Virus record (IMG/VR): IMGVR_UViG_3300033571_001224
Coordinates: 1-55,106 of that record
Direction: 5' to 3' (one strand)
Origin: a virus
DNA: 55,106 bases
The position numbers and the translations under genes were made by a program. The notes under the pieces are model-generated. The model saw nothing but the letters and a program-made list of their open reading frames with translations, ran no database searches and had not been told where the DNA came from. Numbering within the stretch: the first letter of the stretch is position 1; every line of letters begins with the position of its first letter. Below, piece by piece: positions 14,265-22,778 of the stretch.

Positions 14265-15887
14265 ATGACACCATTATTAGCAGACCGCTTCCGAATGCTG
14301 GATGCAATGCGAACATCCAAGTTATACCGATCAAGACTATGTTCAGCATTAACTATTCCAAGTCTTCTTCCACCTAGTGGCTGGACTGAAGAAATGGAAT
14401 TAGTACAGCCCACATCATCCGTTGGTGCAAGAGGTGTAACTTCACTGGCTAGTAGAATGCTTTCTGCATTAATGCCCTTGAATGATACACCCTTCTTTAA
14501 GTTTGGTCTACGGTCTGGTGTTGAACCTACCGCAGAGATTCAGCAATATCTAGAGACCATGAGTTATCAGGTCTACCGAAAGCTGACTAGCACAAATCTA
14601 CGAGAAACAATTTATCAGGCCATTCAGAATCTTGTTGTAGTAGGTGATTGCCTAGTACATGAAATGGATGACTTTAAGTTTCGTTGCACCCGTTTAGATC
14701 ACTATGTTGTACAACGTACCGTATCTGGGGAAGTAAGTGAAATTATTCATGTTGAATATGATCTAGTAGATCCCACAGCAATTAGTCAGACCTTCATGCT
14801 GCCCGAATCAGCAAAGGTTGGATACAAGAAAACCTATTGTCAATATGTAAAGCAGGAGGATGGAACATGGCAGTATCGAAAAGAAGACAGCGATGGAAAC
14901 CCTCTAGCCAGTGGTGTTTACGAAGTATGCCCAGTGACTGTTCTACGGTGGTATGGCATACCCGGAGAAAACTACGGGAGATCGCATTGCGAAGATATCC
15001 TCGGAGATCTGTCAAGTCTTGACGGATACACTCGCGCTTTGTTAGACGGTATGGCAGCAGCCTCAGCATTCTGGATGGGTATTGATCCTTCTGGTATCAC
15101 TGAGGTTGATGACATTGCGGATCTACCAAATGGTGCATGGGTTCCTGCAAGAACTCAAGATGTCTTTACTATCTCTCCTTCACAGACAATGAATCCACAG
15201 GTAGGTACTGCTCAGTCTGCTATGCAAATGATGCGTGGTGAGATTGGCCAAGCTTTCCTAATGTCTAGTGCATCTATTCCAAGTGGTGATCGTGTAACTG
15301 CAACCGCAGTTCGTATGATTGGTTCTGAGTTAGAGACCGTCCTTGGCGGCGCTTTCTCAGCTATTGCCCGTGATCTTATGGAACCGCTGGTTAAGCGTAC
15401 TGTATTCCTAATGATTGACAATGAAGAACTAGATCAGAGAATGTATGAACAATTCTTTGACACAGAAGGTTCTCTCAGTGTCAGTATCATCACTGGTCTA
15501 CAGGCACTCAGCCGTGACACAGACCTACAGAAGCTAATGCAGATGGGTGAGATGGTGCGTAACCTTCCCCCCGAATCTTATACAGTATTCAAGTGGGATG
15601 AATATGCTAGAGCATTAATTACTTCACTAGGCTTTGATGCTCGTAACTGGGTACGCAGCCCCGAAGAGATTCAGGCTCAACAGGCAGCACAGCAGCAGCA
15701 GATGATGCAGCAGCAGATGATGCAGTCCGCAGGACAGGCAACAGCCGGAGCCATGGGTAACCTAATGATGAACGCTGGTCAGCAAGACCTCGCTCAAACT
15801 GGGGGTCAAGGTATCCTAAATGTACTACAGAATTCTGGTGCAGATATGTCTGCATTTACAGGAGGTTCCAATGGCCAAGAAGGTTAA
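14265..15887 (+). CDS. Portal protein (head-tail connector), T7 gp8-like
   Basis: This 540-aa protein forms the dodecameric ring through which DNA enters and leaves the head. It matches T7-type connectors in size and pattern: an N-terminal helix with RFRMLDAMRTSKLYR, VQPTSSVGARGVTSLASRML, an ALMPLNDTPFFKF block, a wing region, and a C-terminal Gln/Met-rich segment (QAAQQQQMMQQQMMQ). AAGGAGG lies 8 bases before the ATG. The last 17 bases overlap the next small gene, whose binding site GGAGG sits in the portal coding end. Strong assignment from length, context and motif style. Confidence 0.9.
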   Translation: MTPLLADRFRMLDAMRTSKLYRSRLCSALTIPSLLPPSGWTEEMELVQPTSSVGARGVTSLASRMLSALMPLNDTPFFKFGLRSGVEPTAEIQQYLETMSYQVYRKLTSTNLRETIYQAIQNLVVVGDCLVHEMDDFKFRCTRLDHYVVQRTVSGEVSEIIHVEYDLVDPTAISQTFMLPESAKVGYKKTYCQYVKQEDGTWQYRKEDSDGNPLASGVYEVCPVTVLRWYGIPGENYGRSHCEDILGDLSSLDGYTRALLDGMAAASAFWMGIDPSGITEVDDIADLPNGAWVPARTQDVFTISPSQTMNPQVGTAQSAMQMMRGEIGQAFLMSSASIPSGDRVTATAVRMIGSELETVLGGAFSAIARDLMEPLVKRTVFLMIDNEELDQRMYEQFFDTEGSLSVSIITGLQALSRDTDLQKLMQMGEMVRNLPPESYTVFKWDEYARALITSLGFDARNWVRSPEEIQAQQAAQQQQMMQQQMMQSAGQATAGAMGNLMMNAGQQDLAQTGGQGILNVLQNSGADMSAFTGGSNGQEG

Positions 15888-16170
15888 CAAAGCAAGCATG
15901 CCTTGCAATCAACCACGCAAGTCCCCTAACCCCGCTAAGAAGCGAGTGGTCAAGGCTTGTGCCAACGGCAAGGAAAAGATTATTCATTACGGAGCAACAG
16001 GCTATGGTAACAACTACAGCGCTGGTGCTCGTAAGTCTTTCCGTGCGCGGCATAAGTGTGACTCAGCAAAGAACAAGCTATCCGCACAATACTGGGCATG
16101 TAAGGATTTATGGGGTGGTCCCGGTAAATCTAAGACATCGTGCCCAAAGAACAAGCGATGTAAGAAGTAA
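15871..16170 (+). CDS. Small basic Cys-rich phage protein (RARHKCD type)
   Basis: This 99-aa protein is highly basic, with six cysteines (CNQPRK, KACANG, HKCD, WACKD, TSCPK and RCKK). The stretch ARKSFRARHKCDSAKNKLS followed by YWACKDLWGGPG resembles a small protein type I recall from environmental phages, where its function is unknown. Cysteines may hold zinc or disulfides. GGAGG at 15861-15865 supports ATG 15871 rather than an earlier ATG inside the portal gene. It lies between portal and the adsorption cassette, suggesting a virion or head-assembly role. Confidence 0.7.
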   Translation: MAKKVNKASMPCNQPRKSPNPAKKRVVKACANGKEKIIHYGATGYGNNYSAGARKSFRARHKCDSAKNKLSAQYWACKDLWGGPGKSKTSCPKNKRCKK

Positions 16171-16172
16171 CC

Positions 16173-16643
16173 ATGCATCGGCATAGAGTATGGAATACTT
16201 CTTCACCATTATTAAGAACTGAAAGAAACAGGATTTTAAATATTGATGGGTTTATTCCAGCAGTAGATACCTTATACTTTAGTCCTATAGATCCTATCTA
16301 CAATGTGAATAGTCCCGGTATTCAAGAAATTAAACCTTCTTTTTATTTTTCTTATTTAGAAGAGCCAGTACAATTCAAATACTCAGCAGTAAGAAAACCA
16401 CAAGATGTAAATATCTACTGGACTAAGAATAATGGAGAATTTGTTTTATGGCCTATTGGTACTTTTAATGGTGCTAATTTTAGAACTGGTGATACTTTAA
16501 CAATAGGTATATCTGTTTATGATGCTGATCCCGGTTCTGACTTTAGTTTTACTTTATTCAATAGCTTTGATACTGCAGCTTGTAGTAATACAATTACAAT
16601 CTTAACTTCTGATTTAATTATTGGACCTCCCGAACTTCCTTAA
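16173..16643 (+). CDS. Probable virion protein sharing an N-terminal tag with the protein at 17161
   Basis: This 156-aa protein starts with MHRHRVW and has LLRTERNRILNIDG at residues 13-26. The 570-aa protein at 17161 begins almost the same way (MHRFRSW, then LRTQRNRILPING). After the tag the sequences diverge; this one looks like a beta-sandwich rich in aromatic and Thr/Ser residues. The shared start probably anchors both to the same virion partner. The gene is AT-rich with many TTT and TTA codons. It is the first gene of the adsorption-like block. Confidence 0.6.
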   Translation: MHRHRVWNTSSPLLRTERNRILNIDGFIPAVDTLYFSPIDPIYNVNSPGIQEIKPSFYFSYLEEPVQFKYSAVRKPQDVNIYWTKNNGEFVLWPIGTFNGANFRTGDTLTIGISVYDADPGSDFSFTLFNSFDTAACSNTITILTSDLIIGPPELP

Positions 16644-16654
16644 AGGAATATATA

Positions 16655-17161
16655 ATGATTCATACACACACAATGACACAACTTAAGACAGTGCAAGACC
16701 CAATGCGTCTGCTGTCTTCCTCAGTAATTACTAGTGGTACTTCGCTTTCTGCAGAAGTAGCAACAACCACTGTACCAGCATCAACAACTGCATATATTGT
16801 ACTTCCTGCTTCATCACTGAACTACATTAAGATTGCACCTTATGTTAGCTCAGTAGCCAATACGCCAACAATTAGAATTACTGGTTGGTCTAAGACTTCA
16901 GATGCTACTGCAGTTTATGTGCCTCAGGTTCTATTTCAAGGAACTATTTCGGCACTAGGAACTACTTCAACTGCCACAGCAGGTGGTACTCTTTATGCTG
17001 CCGCAACAATTTCAAAGACATTTGGAGATGCTAAGATTTATAATTCAGCCACTTCTTCATGCGCTTCCCTTTTAGTTGACACTCTTGGTGTACAGTTTAT
17101 TAAGGTTGAGATTATTGCTTCTACTGCTGTAACTTATAATGCTTTCATTGGAGCAATCTAA
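16655..17161 (+). CDS. Probable virion decoration or tail-associated protein
   Basis: I do not recognise the family. This 168-aa protein is rich in Ser, Thr and Ala with alternating hydrophobic residues (TTVPASTTAYIVLPASSL and IKVEIIASTAVTYNAFIGAI), typical of small beta-sandwich virion proteins. AAAGGAAT precedes the ATG. It lies between the two tag-sharing genes and its stop overlaps the next start as TAATG, so it is probably made with the fibre-like protein. A head decoration protein is the closest guess. Confidence 0.55.
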   Translation: MIHTHTMTQLKTVQDPMRLLSSSVITSGTSLSAEVATTTVPASTTAYIVLPASSLNYIKIAPYVSSVANTPTIRITGWSKTSDATAVYVPQVLFQGTISALGTTSTATAGGTLYAAATISKTFGDAKIYNSATSSCASLLVDTLGVQFIKVEIIASTAVTYNAFIGAI

Positions 17162-18873
17162 TGCATCGTTTTAGGTCTTGGACATTAACTCCTACTGAGT
17201 TGCGTACACAACGCAACCGTATTCTACCTATTAATGGTGAGAATAACCCCGACTTTAACTTTGATTTTACATCAACGACCGAGACTCTGCTAAAAGAAAA
17301 GTTTAACTTTACTCGCGCAGGAACGAACGCTACCTACATTGCTTCAAATGGACTTGTTACAACTGCTGTAGCTAATGTTCCCCGTTTTGAATACTCAACA
17401 GCTGGTCAACCTATTGGCCTTCTCCTTGAAGGAACAGGGAAGAACTGGTTTAAGTACTCAGAGGATCAGAGCAACGCGGTATGGATTGCTTACACTAACG
17501 GCCCTACGCCTAAAAGTGTAACAAAAAACGGTAAGTCCACAACAACTTTTGCACCTGATGGTTCCCAAAATGGTAATAAGGTAACCATCGTTGGTACTGG
17601 CAACAACGGACTGTATCAGGTTCTTCCTGCCGAACTAAAGACCAATTCAATTGGTAAACCTATTACAGTTTCAGTTTGGGCATGGACAGAAACCGGAACG
17701 GCAACGATGGCTATTAATTACTGGAATGGTGCCGCCAGTAGTCTTGGCGACCCTGAAACTCTAACAACTACTCCTAGACGAATAACAAGAACCCTAACTC
17801 TTAGTGGCTCTACGGCTGTAGATCATAATGTCACAGTCTCAAACTCTGGTGGCGATGCTACATTTGTGTGGTGGGGATATCAAGTAGAAGACGGATCTCA
17901 GGCATCGTCTTACATCAAGACCACTACCGATCCTGCTACCCGATCTCCCGATTCTTTGACTATAACAGGAACTTCATTCTCCAGCTGGTTCACGCAGAAT
18001 GAAGGAACTGCTCTTTTGTCGTTTGATTATAGAAATCAAAACGCCTCTACTACTGTAATTTACCCTCGTATATTTAGGTTTGCTCCATCAGCTAATCCAT
18101 ATGATCCCCCGCGAACAACTCTTGGTTATGCAGTTAGTATAGCTAAATTCTTTGTCAACGCAGTAACAGCAGCAAATACCACGGTTGTAGATACATACAC
18201 ATCGTTATCGTATGGACAAGGAACAAACATAAGAGCGGGCTTGTCGTACTCAAACACTTCAGGCAAGACAATTCTGTGTGTCAATGGAGATACGCCAACT
18301 ACTGCTACAAATTCAGTAGCATACGATACTACAGGCATAGGGCAACTTACATTTGCAACCGATATTAGTAGTGGAATAATGCACTTAAAATCTTTTACAT
18401 TCTGGAAGGAAGCCAAGCCAGCAGCAGAACTTCAGTCTCTTGCTGATATTAATAATCCCGGATTTGGTACTATTGGTGGCAACACTATGTACCTAAGCGG
18501 CGACATTGGTAGTTTAATGCGATATAATCGTTTTGCTGAAGGCCCATCATATTCTTCATTGCGTGGTAGTTCGGATGAAAACGACTATTATACTGCAAGC
18601 AAAGCTACAGCCCTAACTGATTTTTCTTTTGGAATGCGAATTGTCGTAACTAAGGGCGATTATGCCAATATGGTTGGAAACATTGGATATAATATCAATG
18701 ATAGTTATCTGGCAGTATATGATGTAAATACTCCTGTTGCAGTTGGCATGACAGAAAACGATGAGATTGCCTTTGGTTTATCTCCTAATCTTCCCGCAGA
18801 ACTTGCAGGACGCATTGAGATCTACGAATGGGACACCAAACAAACAATAACTTCATTTGATTTCCGCACATAA
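17161..18873 (+). CDS. Tail-fibre or receptor-binding type protein with lectin-like domains
   Basis: This 570-aa protein has the N-terminal tag (MHRFRSW, LRTQRNRILPING), then a pattern common in phage minor tail proteins: FNFTRAGTNATYIASNGL, NVPRFEY, GLLLEGTGKNWFKYSED. The following beta-rich domain (WAWTETGTATMAINYW and WWGYQVEDGSQASSYI) resembles carbohydrate-binding modules. A second beta-sandwich region follows from about residue 270. Such proteins bind cell-surface glycans. Its location between portal and scaffold, away from the main tail fibre at 26.5 kb, is unusual. Function is inferred from motif style. Confidence 0.7.
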   Translation: MHRFRSWTLTPTELRTQRNRILPINGENNPDFNFDFTSTTETLLKEKFNFTRAGTNATYIASNGLVTTAVANVPRFEYSTAGQPIGLLLEGTGKNWFKYSEDQSNAVWIAYTNGPTPKSVTKNGKSTTTFAPDGSQNGNKVTIVGTGNNGLYQVLPAELKTNSIGKPITVSVWAWTETGTATMAINYWNGAASSLGDPETLTTTPRRITRTLTLSGSTAVDHNVTVSNSGGDATFVWWGYQVEDGSQASSYIKTTTDPATRSPDSLTITGTSFSSWFTQNEGTALLSFDYRNQNASTTVIYPRIFRFAPSANPYDPPRTTLGYAVSIAKFFVNAVTAANTTVVDTYTSLSYGQGTNIRAGLSYSNTSGKTILCVNGDTPTTATNSVAYDTTGIGQLTFATDISSGIMHLKSFTFWKEAKPAAELQSLADINNPGFGTIGGNTMYLSGDIGSLMRYNRFAEGPSYSSLRGSSDENDYYTASKATALTDFSFGMRIVVTKGDYANMVGNIGYNINDSYLAVYDVNTPVAVGMTENDEIAFGLSPNLPAELAGRIEIYEWDTKQTITSFDFRT

Positions 18874-18893
18874 TCCTATAGAGTATTTATATA

Positions 18894-19928
18894 ATGAACA
18901 TCAACAGCAAACTACAACAACAGTTACTATTAAATAAGAAGCTGCAGCGTTTGCTAGAATCTTCTATTGAAGAAATCTCAAATGTTAAAACAGCTGCTGA
19001 CTCTGCTGTTAAAACTGCAAGTAATGCACTTCAAGCTGCAGATGATGCTATTAAACCAACAGCTTTAACTTCTGGTTTAGCGGGTAAAGCGAATTTAGTA
19101 CACACCCATACTGCTAGTGATATTAGTTCAGGATTAGCGGCTGTAGCTACTGCTGGTATTATAGTAAATACACAAGAATTCACAAGCAGTGGTACATGGA
19201 CAAAGCCAGCCAATGCTCAAATGGTTTTCATTCGCTGTATTGGTGGTGGCGCAGGAGGCAGCGGCGCATCCACAGCATCTGGTGGTGCAGGTGGATGTGC
19301 TGGTCAAGTATCCGAACTTTGGATTCCAGCAAGTCGCCTTAATACAACTGAAACAGTTACTTGTGGCGCGGCTGGTACAGCCGGAGCAGCAGGAACTGTC
19401 AACAATGGTGGAGCAGGAGGACTGACTCAGTTTGGTCCTGCTCTTAATAACTGGGTTTTTGCCGTTGGTGGTGGTGGTAGCGGTACTCTTGTAATCCGAA
19501 CAAATGACGGCGGAACAATTACTGGTGGTTTTGGTGCTGGCATTGCCTCTGGAAACCCCGGTCGCGTTGGTAAATACAACGGTTCCGGCGGTGGTGGTGG
19601 TGGAGCACAACTTGTATCCAGCGCAGGTGGCGTAGGCGGACAAGGTGGTCAGGGTAGTTGGGCATCCGTTACTGTTCCTAGTTCCGGCGGTGGTGGCACA
19701 GCAGGTGTAGTCGGAACCCCCGGAGGAGCAGGAGGTGCAGGAACCGTAACTGCAACCGGATTCGGTTCTGGCGGCGGTGGTGGCGGCGGAAGCAGCACCA
19801 CAGGCGGTACAGGCGGTGCAGGTATCCGTGGCTCTGGTGGTGGCGGCGGTGGCCGTGGTACTAGCGCAGGTGGCGCAGGTGGTGCAGGTGGCGTAGGCTA
19901 CTGCATCGTATACACAATCTGTGGATAA
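18894..19928 (+). CDS. Glycine-rich tail-fibre tip or adhesin
   Basis: This 344-aa protein starts with a coiled coil (residues 1-55), then a HTHTASDISSGLA segment typical of fibres and an EFTSSGTWTKPANAQ block that introduces glycine-rich fibre domains. From about residue 110 it is dominated by Gly with runs such as GGGGGGG. Similar glycine-rich domains form polyglycine-like layers in phage adhesins and determine host range. No clear ribosome binding site precedes ATG 18894. It is the third likely adsorption protein in this block. Confidence 0.75.
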   Translation: MNINSKLQQQLLLNKKLQRLLESSIEEISNVKTAADSAVKTASNALQAADDAIKPTALTSGLAGKANLVHTHTASDISSGLAAVATAGIIVNTQEFTSSGTWTKPANAQMVFIRCIGGGAGGSGASTASGGAGGCAGQVSELWIPASRLNTTETVTCGAAGTAGAAGTVNNGGAGGLTQFGPALNNWVFAVGGGGSGTLVIRTNDGGTITGGFGAGIASGNPGRVGKYNGSGGGGGGAQLVSSAGGVGGQGGQGSWASVTVPSSGGGGTAGVVGTPGGAGGAGTVTATGFGSGGGGGGGSSTTGGTGGAGIRGSGGGGGGRGTSAGGAGGAGGVGYCIVYTICG

Positions 19929-19933
19929 TACAA

Positions 19934-20125
19934 ATGAGATATGCTTTAATAAATCTAAATAATAACACAGTCGATAATGTAGCTGAGTGGGATGGCGTTA
20001 CGCCTTGGACTATATCAGATACAGCTATTGAACTAGCAGCCGATGAACTATGCGAACCTTGGTGGATCTATGATCTCAATGGTTCTCCTAGATTCTTTCC
20101 TCCAACAGAGGTAACAAATGGCTAA
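19934..20125 (+). CDS. Small fibre-associated protein
   Basis: This 63-aa protein follows a pattern seen in small genes next to phage fibre genes: MRYALINLNNNTVDNVAEWDG at the start and a WWIYDLNGSPRFFPP end. These are often annotated as hypothetical or fibre-assembly-like proteins. The start lies 5 bases after the glycine-rich protein gene. Its stop is inside the next tiny gene, which overlaps it by 8 bases. Role by association only. Confidence 0.6.
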   Translation: MRYALINLNNNTVDNVAEWDGVTPWTISDTAIELAADELCEPWWIYDLNGSPRFFPPTEVTNG

Positions 20126-20213
20126 GAAAACTTTTAAGTGCGCTTGTGGAAAGACCACCTCACGCACTGGCAGAGATGCCAAACAAATGGTCAAATCTAA
20201 AAGAAAGAAATAA
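20118..20213 (+). CDS. 31-aa basic CxC microprotein
   Basis: ATG 20118 opens a 31-residue ORF, very basic, with KCACGK near the N-terminus and a KSKRKK tail. GAGG about 8 bases upstream supports translation. It overlaps the preceding gene by 8 bases and ends 3 bases before the scaffold gene. The CxC and basic tail suggest nucleic acid or metal binding, but this is only an impression. Similar tiny genes next to head genes are common in podoviruses. Confidence 0.5.
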   Translation: MAKKTFKCACGKTTSRTGRDAKQMVKSKRKK

Positions 20214-20216
20214 TTT

Positions 20217-21155
20217 ATGATGAATGAAGAGACTCCCGTATCAGCTGAACAATCCTCACAGACTCAGGCTGGTGCATTGGAACAATCTCTTACATCGACT
20301 CCAGAGGATGCTATTCTCGCCCGTGAGAAGGTTGCCTTTGACGCTTATGTAAGAAACCAAGGCATGCAGATTCCTGAAAACTTCAAGGATGCTGGTGCTT
20401 GGTTTGAAAGCCTTAAGAACGCTCAAAAGGAATATACTAAGTCACGACAAGAAGTAGCAGATCTCAAGAAGAAGTATGTGGACCCCAATGAAGTTGCTAA
20501 TCCCAACTACAAGCCAGAGGCAACCCCAGTTGCTCCCAAGGCTGAAGAGGTCCCAAGCATTCCTGAGATTCTAAAGATCCCGGAGAACAAGCCAGAAGCC
20601 GCTACGCCAGCAGCCCCTGCTGTTGCCACTGAAGAAGACTGGAAGAAGTGGACTGTAGAGTTCGCTACTAACAATGCTCTATCAGAGGAAACCATTAAGA
20701 CAATTCAAGAGAAGACAAAGCTTCCAGAATTTGTTGTTAATGAGTATATGCAGGGCCAGAAGGCAAAGCTAGAGATGGCTTATACAAAGGCAAGTGAACT
20801 AGTTGGCGGTCGTGACGAACTAAACAAAATGTTCGTCTGGGCTTCCAAGAACCTCACTCCTGCCGAACAGGAATCAATTAACCGCAACCTTGCTTCACCT
20901 TCTTGGGATGTAGCCCTCTATGGTCTACAGACAAAGTATGCTAAGTCTACCCAGACTAGCAAGCCCAACGAACCTAAGCAGTCTGCAAAGGCTCAAGTTA
21001 ATTTTGCTTCCACACAACAGGGAATCACTGCTTATCAAACTAAGCGTGAGTTCTCTGCTGAACGAAACAATCCAATGTTTGAATCAAATCCAAAGTACCG
21101 CGCTTATGTGGAACAGCGGATGATTCGGACAGACTTTACAAACCTACCCAAGTAA
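20217..21155 (+). CDS. Scaffolding (capsid assembly) protein, T7 gp9-like
   Basis: This 312-aa protein is acidic at the N-terminus, has a Pro/Ala-rich linker (EATPVAPKAEEVPSIPEI) and mostly helical, charged segments, without cysteines. It lies directly before the capsid gene. These are standard features of T7-type scaffolding proteins, which line the procapsid inside and leave before DNA packaging. The C-terminal part (NNPMFESNPKYRAYVEQRM) is probably the capsid-binding helix-loop-helix. Two ATG codons occur in a row at the start; I used the first. Tandem hairpins follow before the capsid gene. Confidence 0.8.
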   Translation: MMNEETPVSAEQSSQTQAGALEQSLTSTPEDAILAREKVAFDAYVRNQGMQIPENFKDAGAWFESLKNAQKEYTKSRQEVADLKKKYVDPNEVANPNYKPEATPVAPKAEEVPSIPEILKIPENKPEAATPAAPAVATEEDWKKWTVEFATNNALSEETIKTIQEKTKLPEFVVNEYMQGQKAKLEMAYTKASELVGGRDELNKMFVWASKNLTPAEQESINRNLASPSWDVALYGLQTKYAKSTQTSKPNEPKQSAKAQVNFASTQQGITAYQTKREFSAERNNPMFESNPKYRAYVEQRMIRTDFTNLPK

Positions 21156-21184
21156 TCCGTTTTTCGAGACACCGGATTTCTTTT
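21154..21184 (+). terminator. Terminator-like hairpin after the scaffold gene
   Basis: AATCCG (21154-21159) pairs with CGGATT (21173-21178) around a 13-base loop, followed by TCTTTT. The stem overlaps the scaffold stop codon. It may act as a weak terminator or attenuator ahead of the capsid gene. Confidence 0.5.
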
Positions 21185-21241
21185 GAAGTCCCATGAAAAG
21201 CAAAGCCCCCATATGGTAATGGCTGGCTTTCATGGGACTTC
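21185..21241 (+). other. Long hairpin in the capsid leader
   Basis: GAAGTCCCATGAAA (21185-21198) is perfectly complementary to TTTCATGGGACTTC (21228-21241), a 14-bp stem with a partly paired inner region (AGCC with GGCT). No T run follows directly. It lies about 95 bases before the capsid ATG, a place where phages often carry mRNA processing or stabilising structures. Confidence 0.7.
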
Positions 21242-21335
21242 GCTCGACTACTAGACTCTTTTTGAACAATCGAAAGGTTGAGTTTCAAACTTAGTCTCAA
21301 ATAAAAAACAAGTTTCTATTTAAGGAGAAACACAT

Positions 21336-22637
21336 ATGGGATTTCAATCAGGTACAGATATCGCAGCAGCAAATTTTGCACTAGTTCGCACAGCAGCTGG
21401 AGATGCTCCAGATAGCTCAGGAGTAAATAAGCTATGGCTCCCACTATGGAGCGGCGAAGTAATTAACGCATACGATCAGTTCAATATGTTTGAGAGCATC
21501 ATTACTACCAAGAGCATTGCTGGTGGTTTTTCTTACGAGTTCCCAATGACTGGTACTGTTGATCTACAGGCTTCATGGGACGCAGGTGAAGAACTTCTCG
21601 GTGGTAGCTCAACTAGCAGCTCTTTCAAGGTTATCCTTGATAAGCGTCCAATGGCAGCTCACTTTGAGACTGATAACATTGATATGCTTGTTACTCAGTG
21701 GGATTACCGTTCTGAGCTAGCCCGTCAGGCTGGTCTACAGCTCGCTAGTACCCGTGACAAGCAGCTTGCTATTGGCCTTGCTGCTGCTTGCGCCGTTCCT
21801 CAGCTTGCCGCTGATGCCCGTGGTCTTGCTGCTGCAGCTTTCCAAGCTCCAGCTATGCTTAGCACTTCAGTTCAGGCTTCAGCTTGCACAGAAACCGAAG
21901 CACTTAAGCTACTTCAGGAAATTGAAAACTATCTCGTTGTTTGCCAAGAGAACGACATTCCAGTTACTGATGTATACTGCGTTGTTACTCCAAAGGTCTT
22001 CCAAGTCATTCGTGCGCTTGGTATTCCTCGTAGTCCAACTTCAACCGTAAGCTCTACTGGTCTCAACAACTACGCCAACAACCCACTGTTTGGCGCTAGC
22101 GATACTTGGGGCAGCAATGGCGCTCCAATCAGTGTTGGTATGAATCAGCTGACTGATACTCTTGATTACATGGGTGTCAAGATTATGAAGACCAATCACC
22201 TTCCCAAGACAAACCTTAACATCACCGCTAACAACATTGGTAGTGCTAAGTACAATCTAAATTGTGCTGCTACTGCTAACGCTGCTGGTGCTTCTGGTGC
22301 TAATCAGGGTTTTGAATCAGCCTTTAGCTTCTATGGTATCATCTTCCAGACCAATGCTATTGCTGGTCTATCCCTACAGGGCATGAAGGTTGACACCGTA
22401 CAGGATGTCCGCCGTAACACCCAGTTCACCGTAGCAAGCATGATGAAGGGCACTGGTATTATTCGTCCAGAAACTTGCCGCGCACTCATCTCAGGCTCTG
22501 GTTCTACTGTTACACGCGCTAAGCTTGTTGAACATTTTGAGAGTGCTAGCGTTAAGTCTGCTGATACTGGTGTTGCTGGTCAGGCCGTTAACACCAACTT
22601 TGCCAACGGCTTTGGCGCTGAGTATGTTCAGGCCTAA
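21336..22637 (+). CDS. Major capsid protein, T7 gp10-like
   Basis: This 433-aa protein builds the icosahedral head. It follows the scaffold gene, has a strong ribosome binding site (AAGGAGAAACACAT then ATG) and codon usage typical of a highly expressed gene. Its N-terminal arm, LPLWSGEVINAYDQFNMF, then the Thr/Ser/Gly-rich region and the P-domain-like helices (DKQLAIGLAAAC) match T7-type capsids in layout and size. No slippery sequence for a longer frameshifted form was seen; the gene ends GCC TAA. A terminator follows at 22711. Confidence 0.9.
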   Translation: MGFQSGTDIAAANFALVRTAAGDAPDSSGVNKLWLPLWSGEVINAYDQFNMFESIITTKSIAGGFSYEFPMTGTVDLQASWDAGEELLGGSSTSSSFKVILDKRPMAAHFETDNIDMLVTQWDYRSELARQAGLQLASTRDKQLAIGLAAACAVPQLAADARGLAAAAFQAPAMLSTSVQASACTETEALKLLQEIENYLVVCQENDIPVTDVYCVVTPKVFQVIRALGIPRSPTSTVSSTGLNNYANNPLFGASDTWGSNGAPISVGMNQLTDTLDYMGVKIMKTNHLPKTNLNITANNIGSAKYNLNCAATANAAGASGANQGFESAFSFYGIIFQTNAIAGLSLQGMKVDTVQDVRRNTQFTVASMMKGTGIIRPETCRALISGSGSTVTRAKLVEHFESASVKSADTGVAGQAVNTNFANGFGAEYVQA

Positions 22638-22683
22638 TGATTAATTTATTCTCCATGTCTGTCTGCGAATTCTTATACGCCGA

Positions 22684-22702
22684 TTGATAAGGAGGTGATC
22701 AA
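22684..22702 (+). other. Hairpin displaying a full-length Shine-Dalgarno sequence without a gene
   Basis: TAAGGAGGTGATC (22688-22700) is 13 bases identical to the complement of the E. coli-type 16S rRNA 3' end. TTGAT and ATCAA flank it and can pair, placing the core in the loop. No ATG, GTG or TTG start with a reasonable ORF follows at usable distance. A terminator begins 9 bases later. Function unknown. Confidence 0.5.
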
Positions 22703-22710
22703 ATCATCTA

Positions 22711-22753
22711 CCCCCGGCCCCCTTAAGTGGGGGTCGGTGGGTTTTCTCTTTTT
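22711..22753 (+). terminator. Strong rho-independent terminator after the capsid gene
   Basis: CCCCCGGCCCCC (22711-22722) pairs with GGGGGTCGGTGG (22729-22740), with a wobble and one mismatch, around TTAAGT. TTTTCTCTTTTT follows. This corresponds in place to the terminator that T7 has after its capsid gene, limiting transcription into the tail genes. Confidence 0.9.
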
Positions 22754-22778
22754 AATTTCTACTTTATAGGAGGCTACT

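Noticed and set aside
22600-22700. Programmed frameshift producing a longer capsid form, as in T7 gene 10
   Set aside because: No slippery heptamer was seen near the end of the gene, and other frames close quickly.
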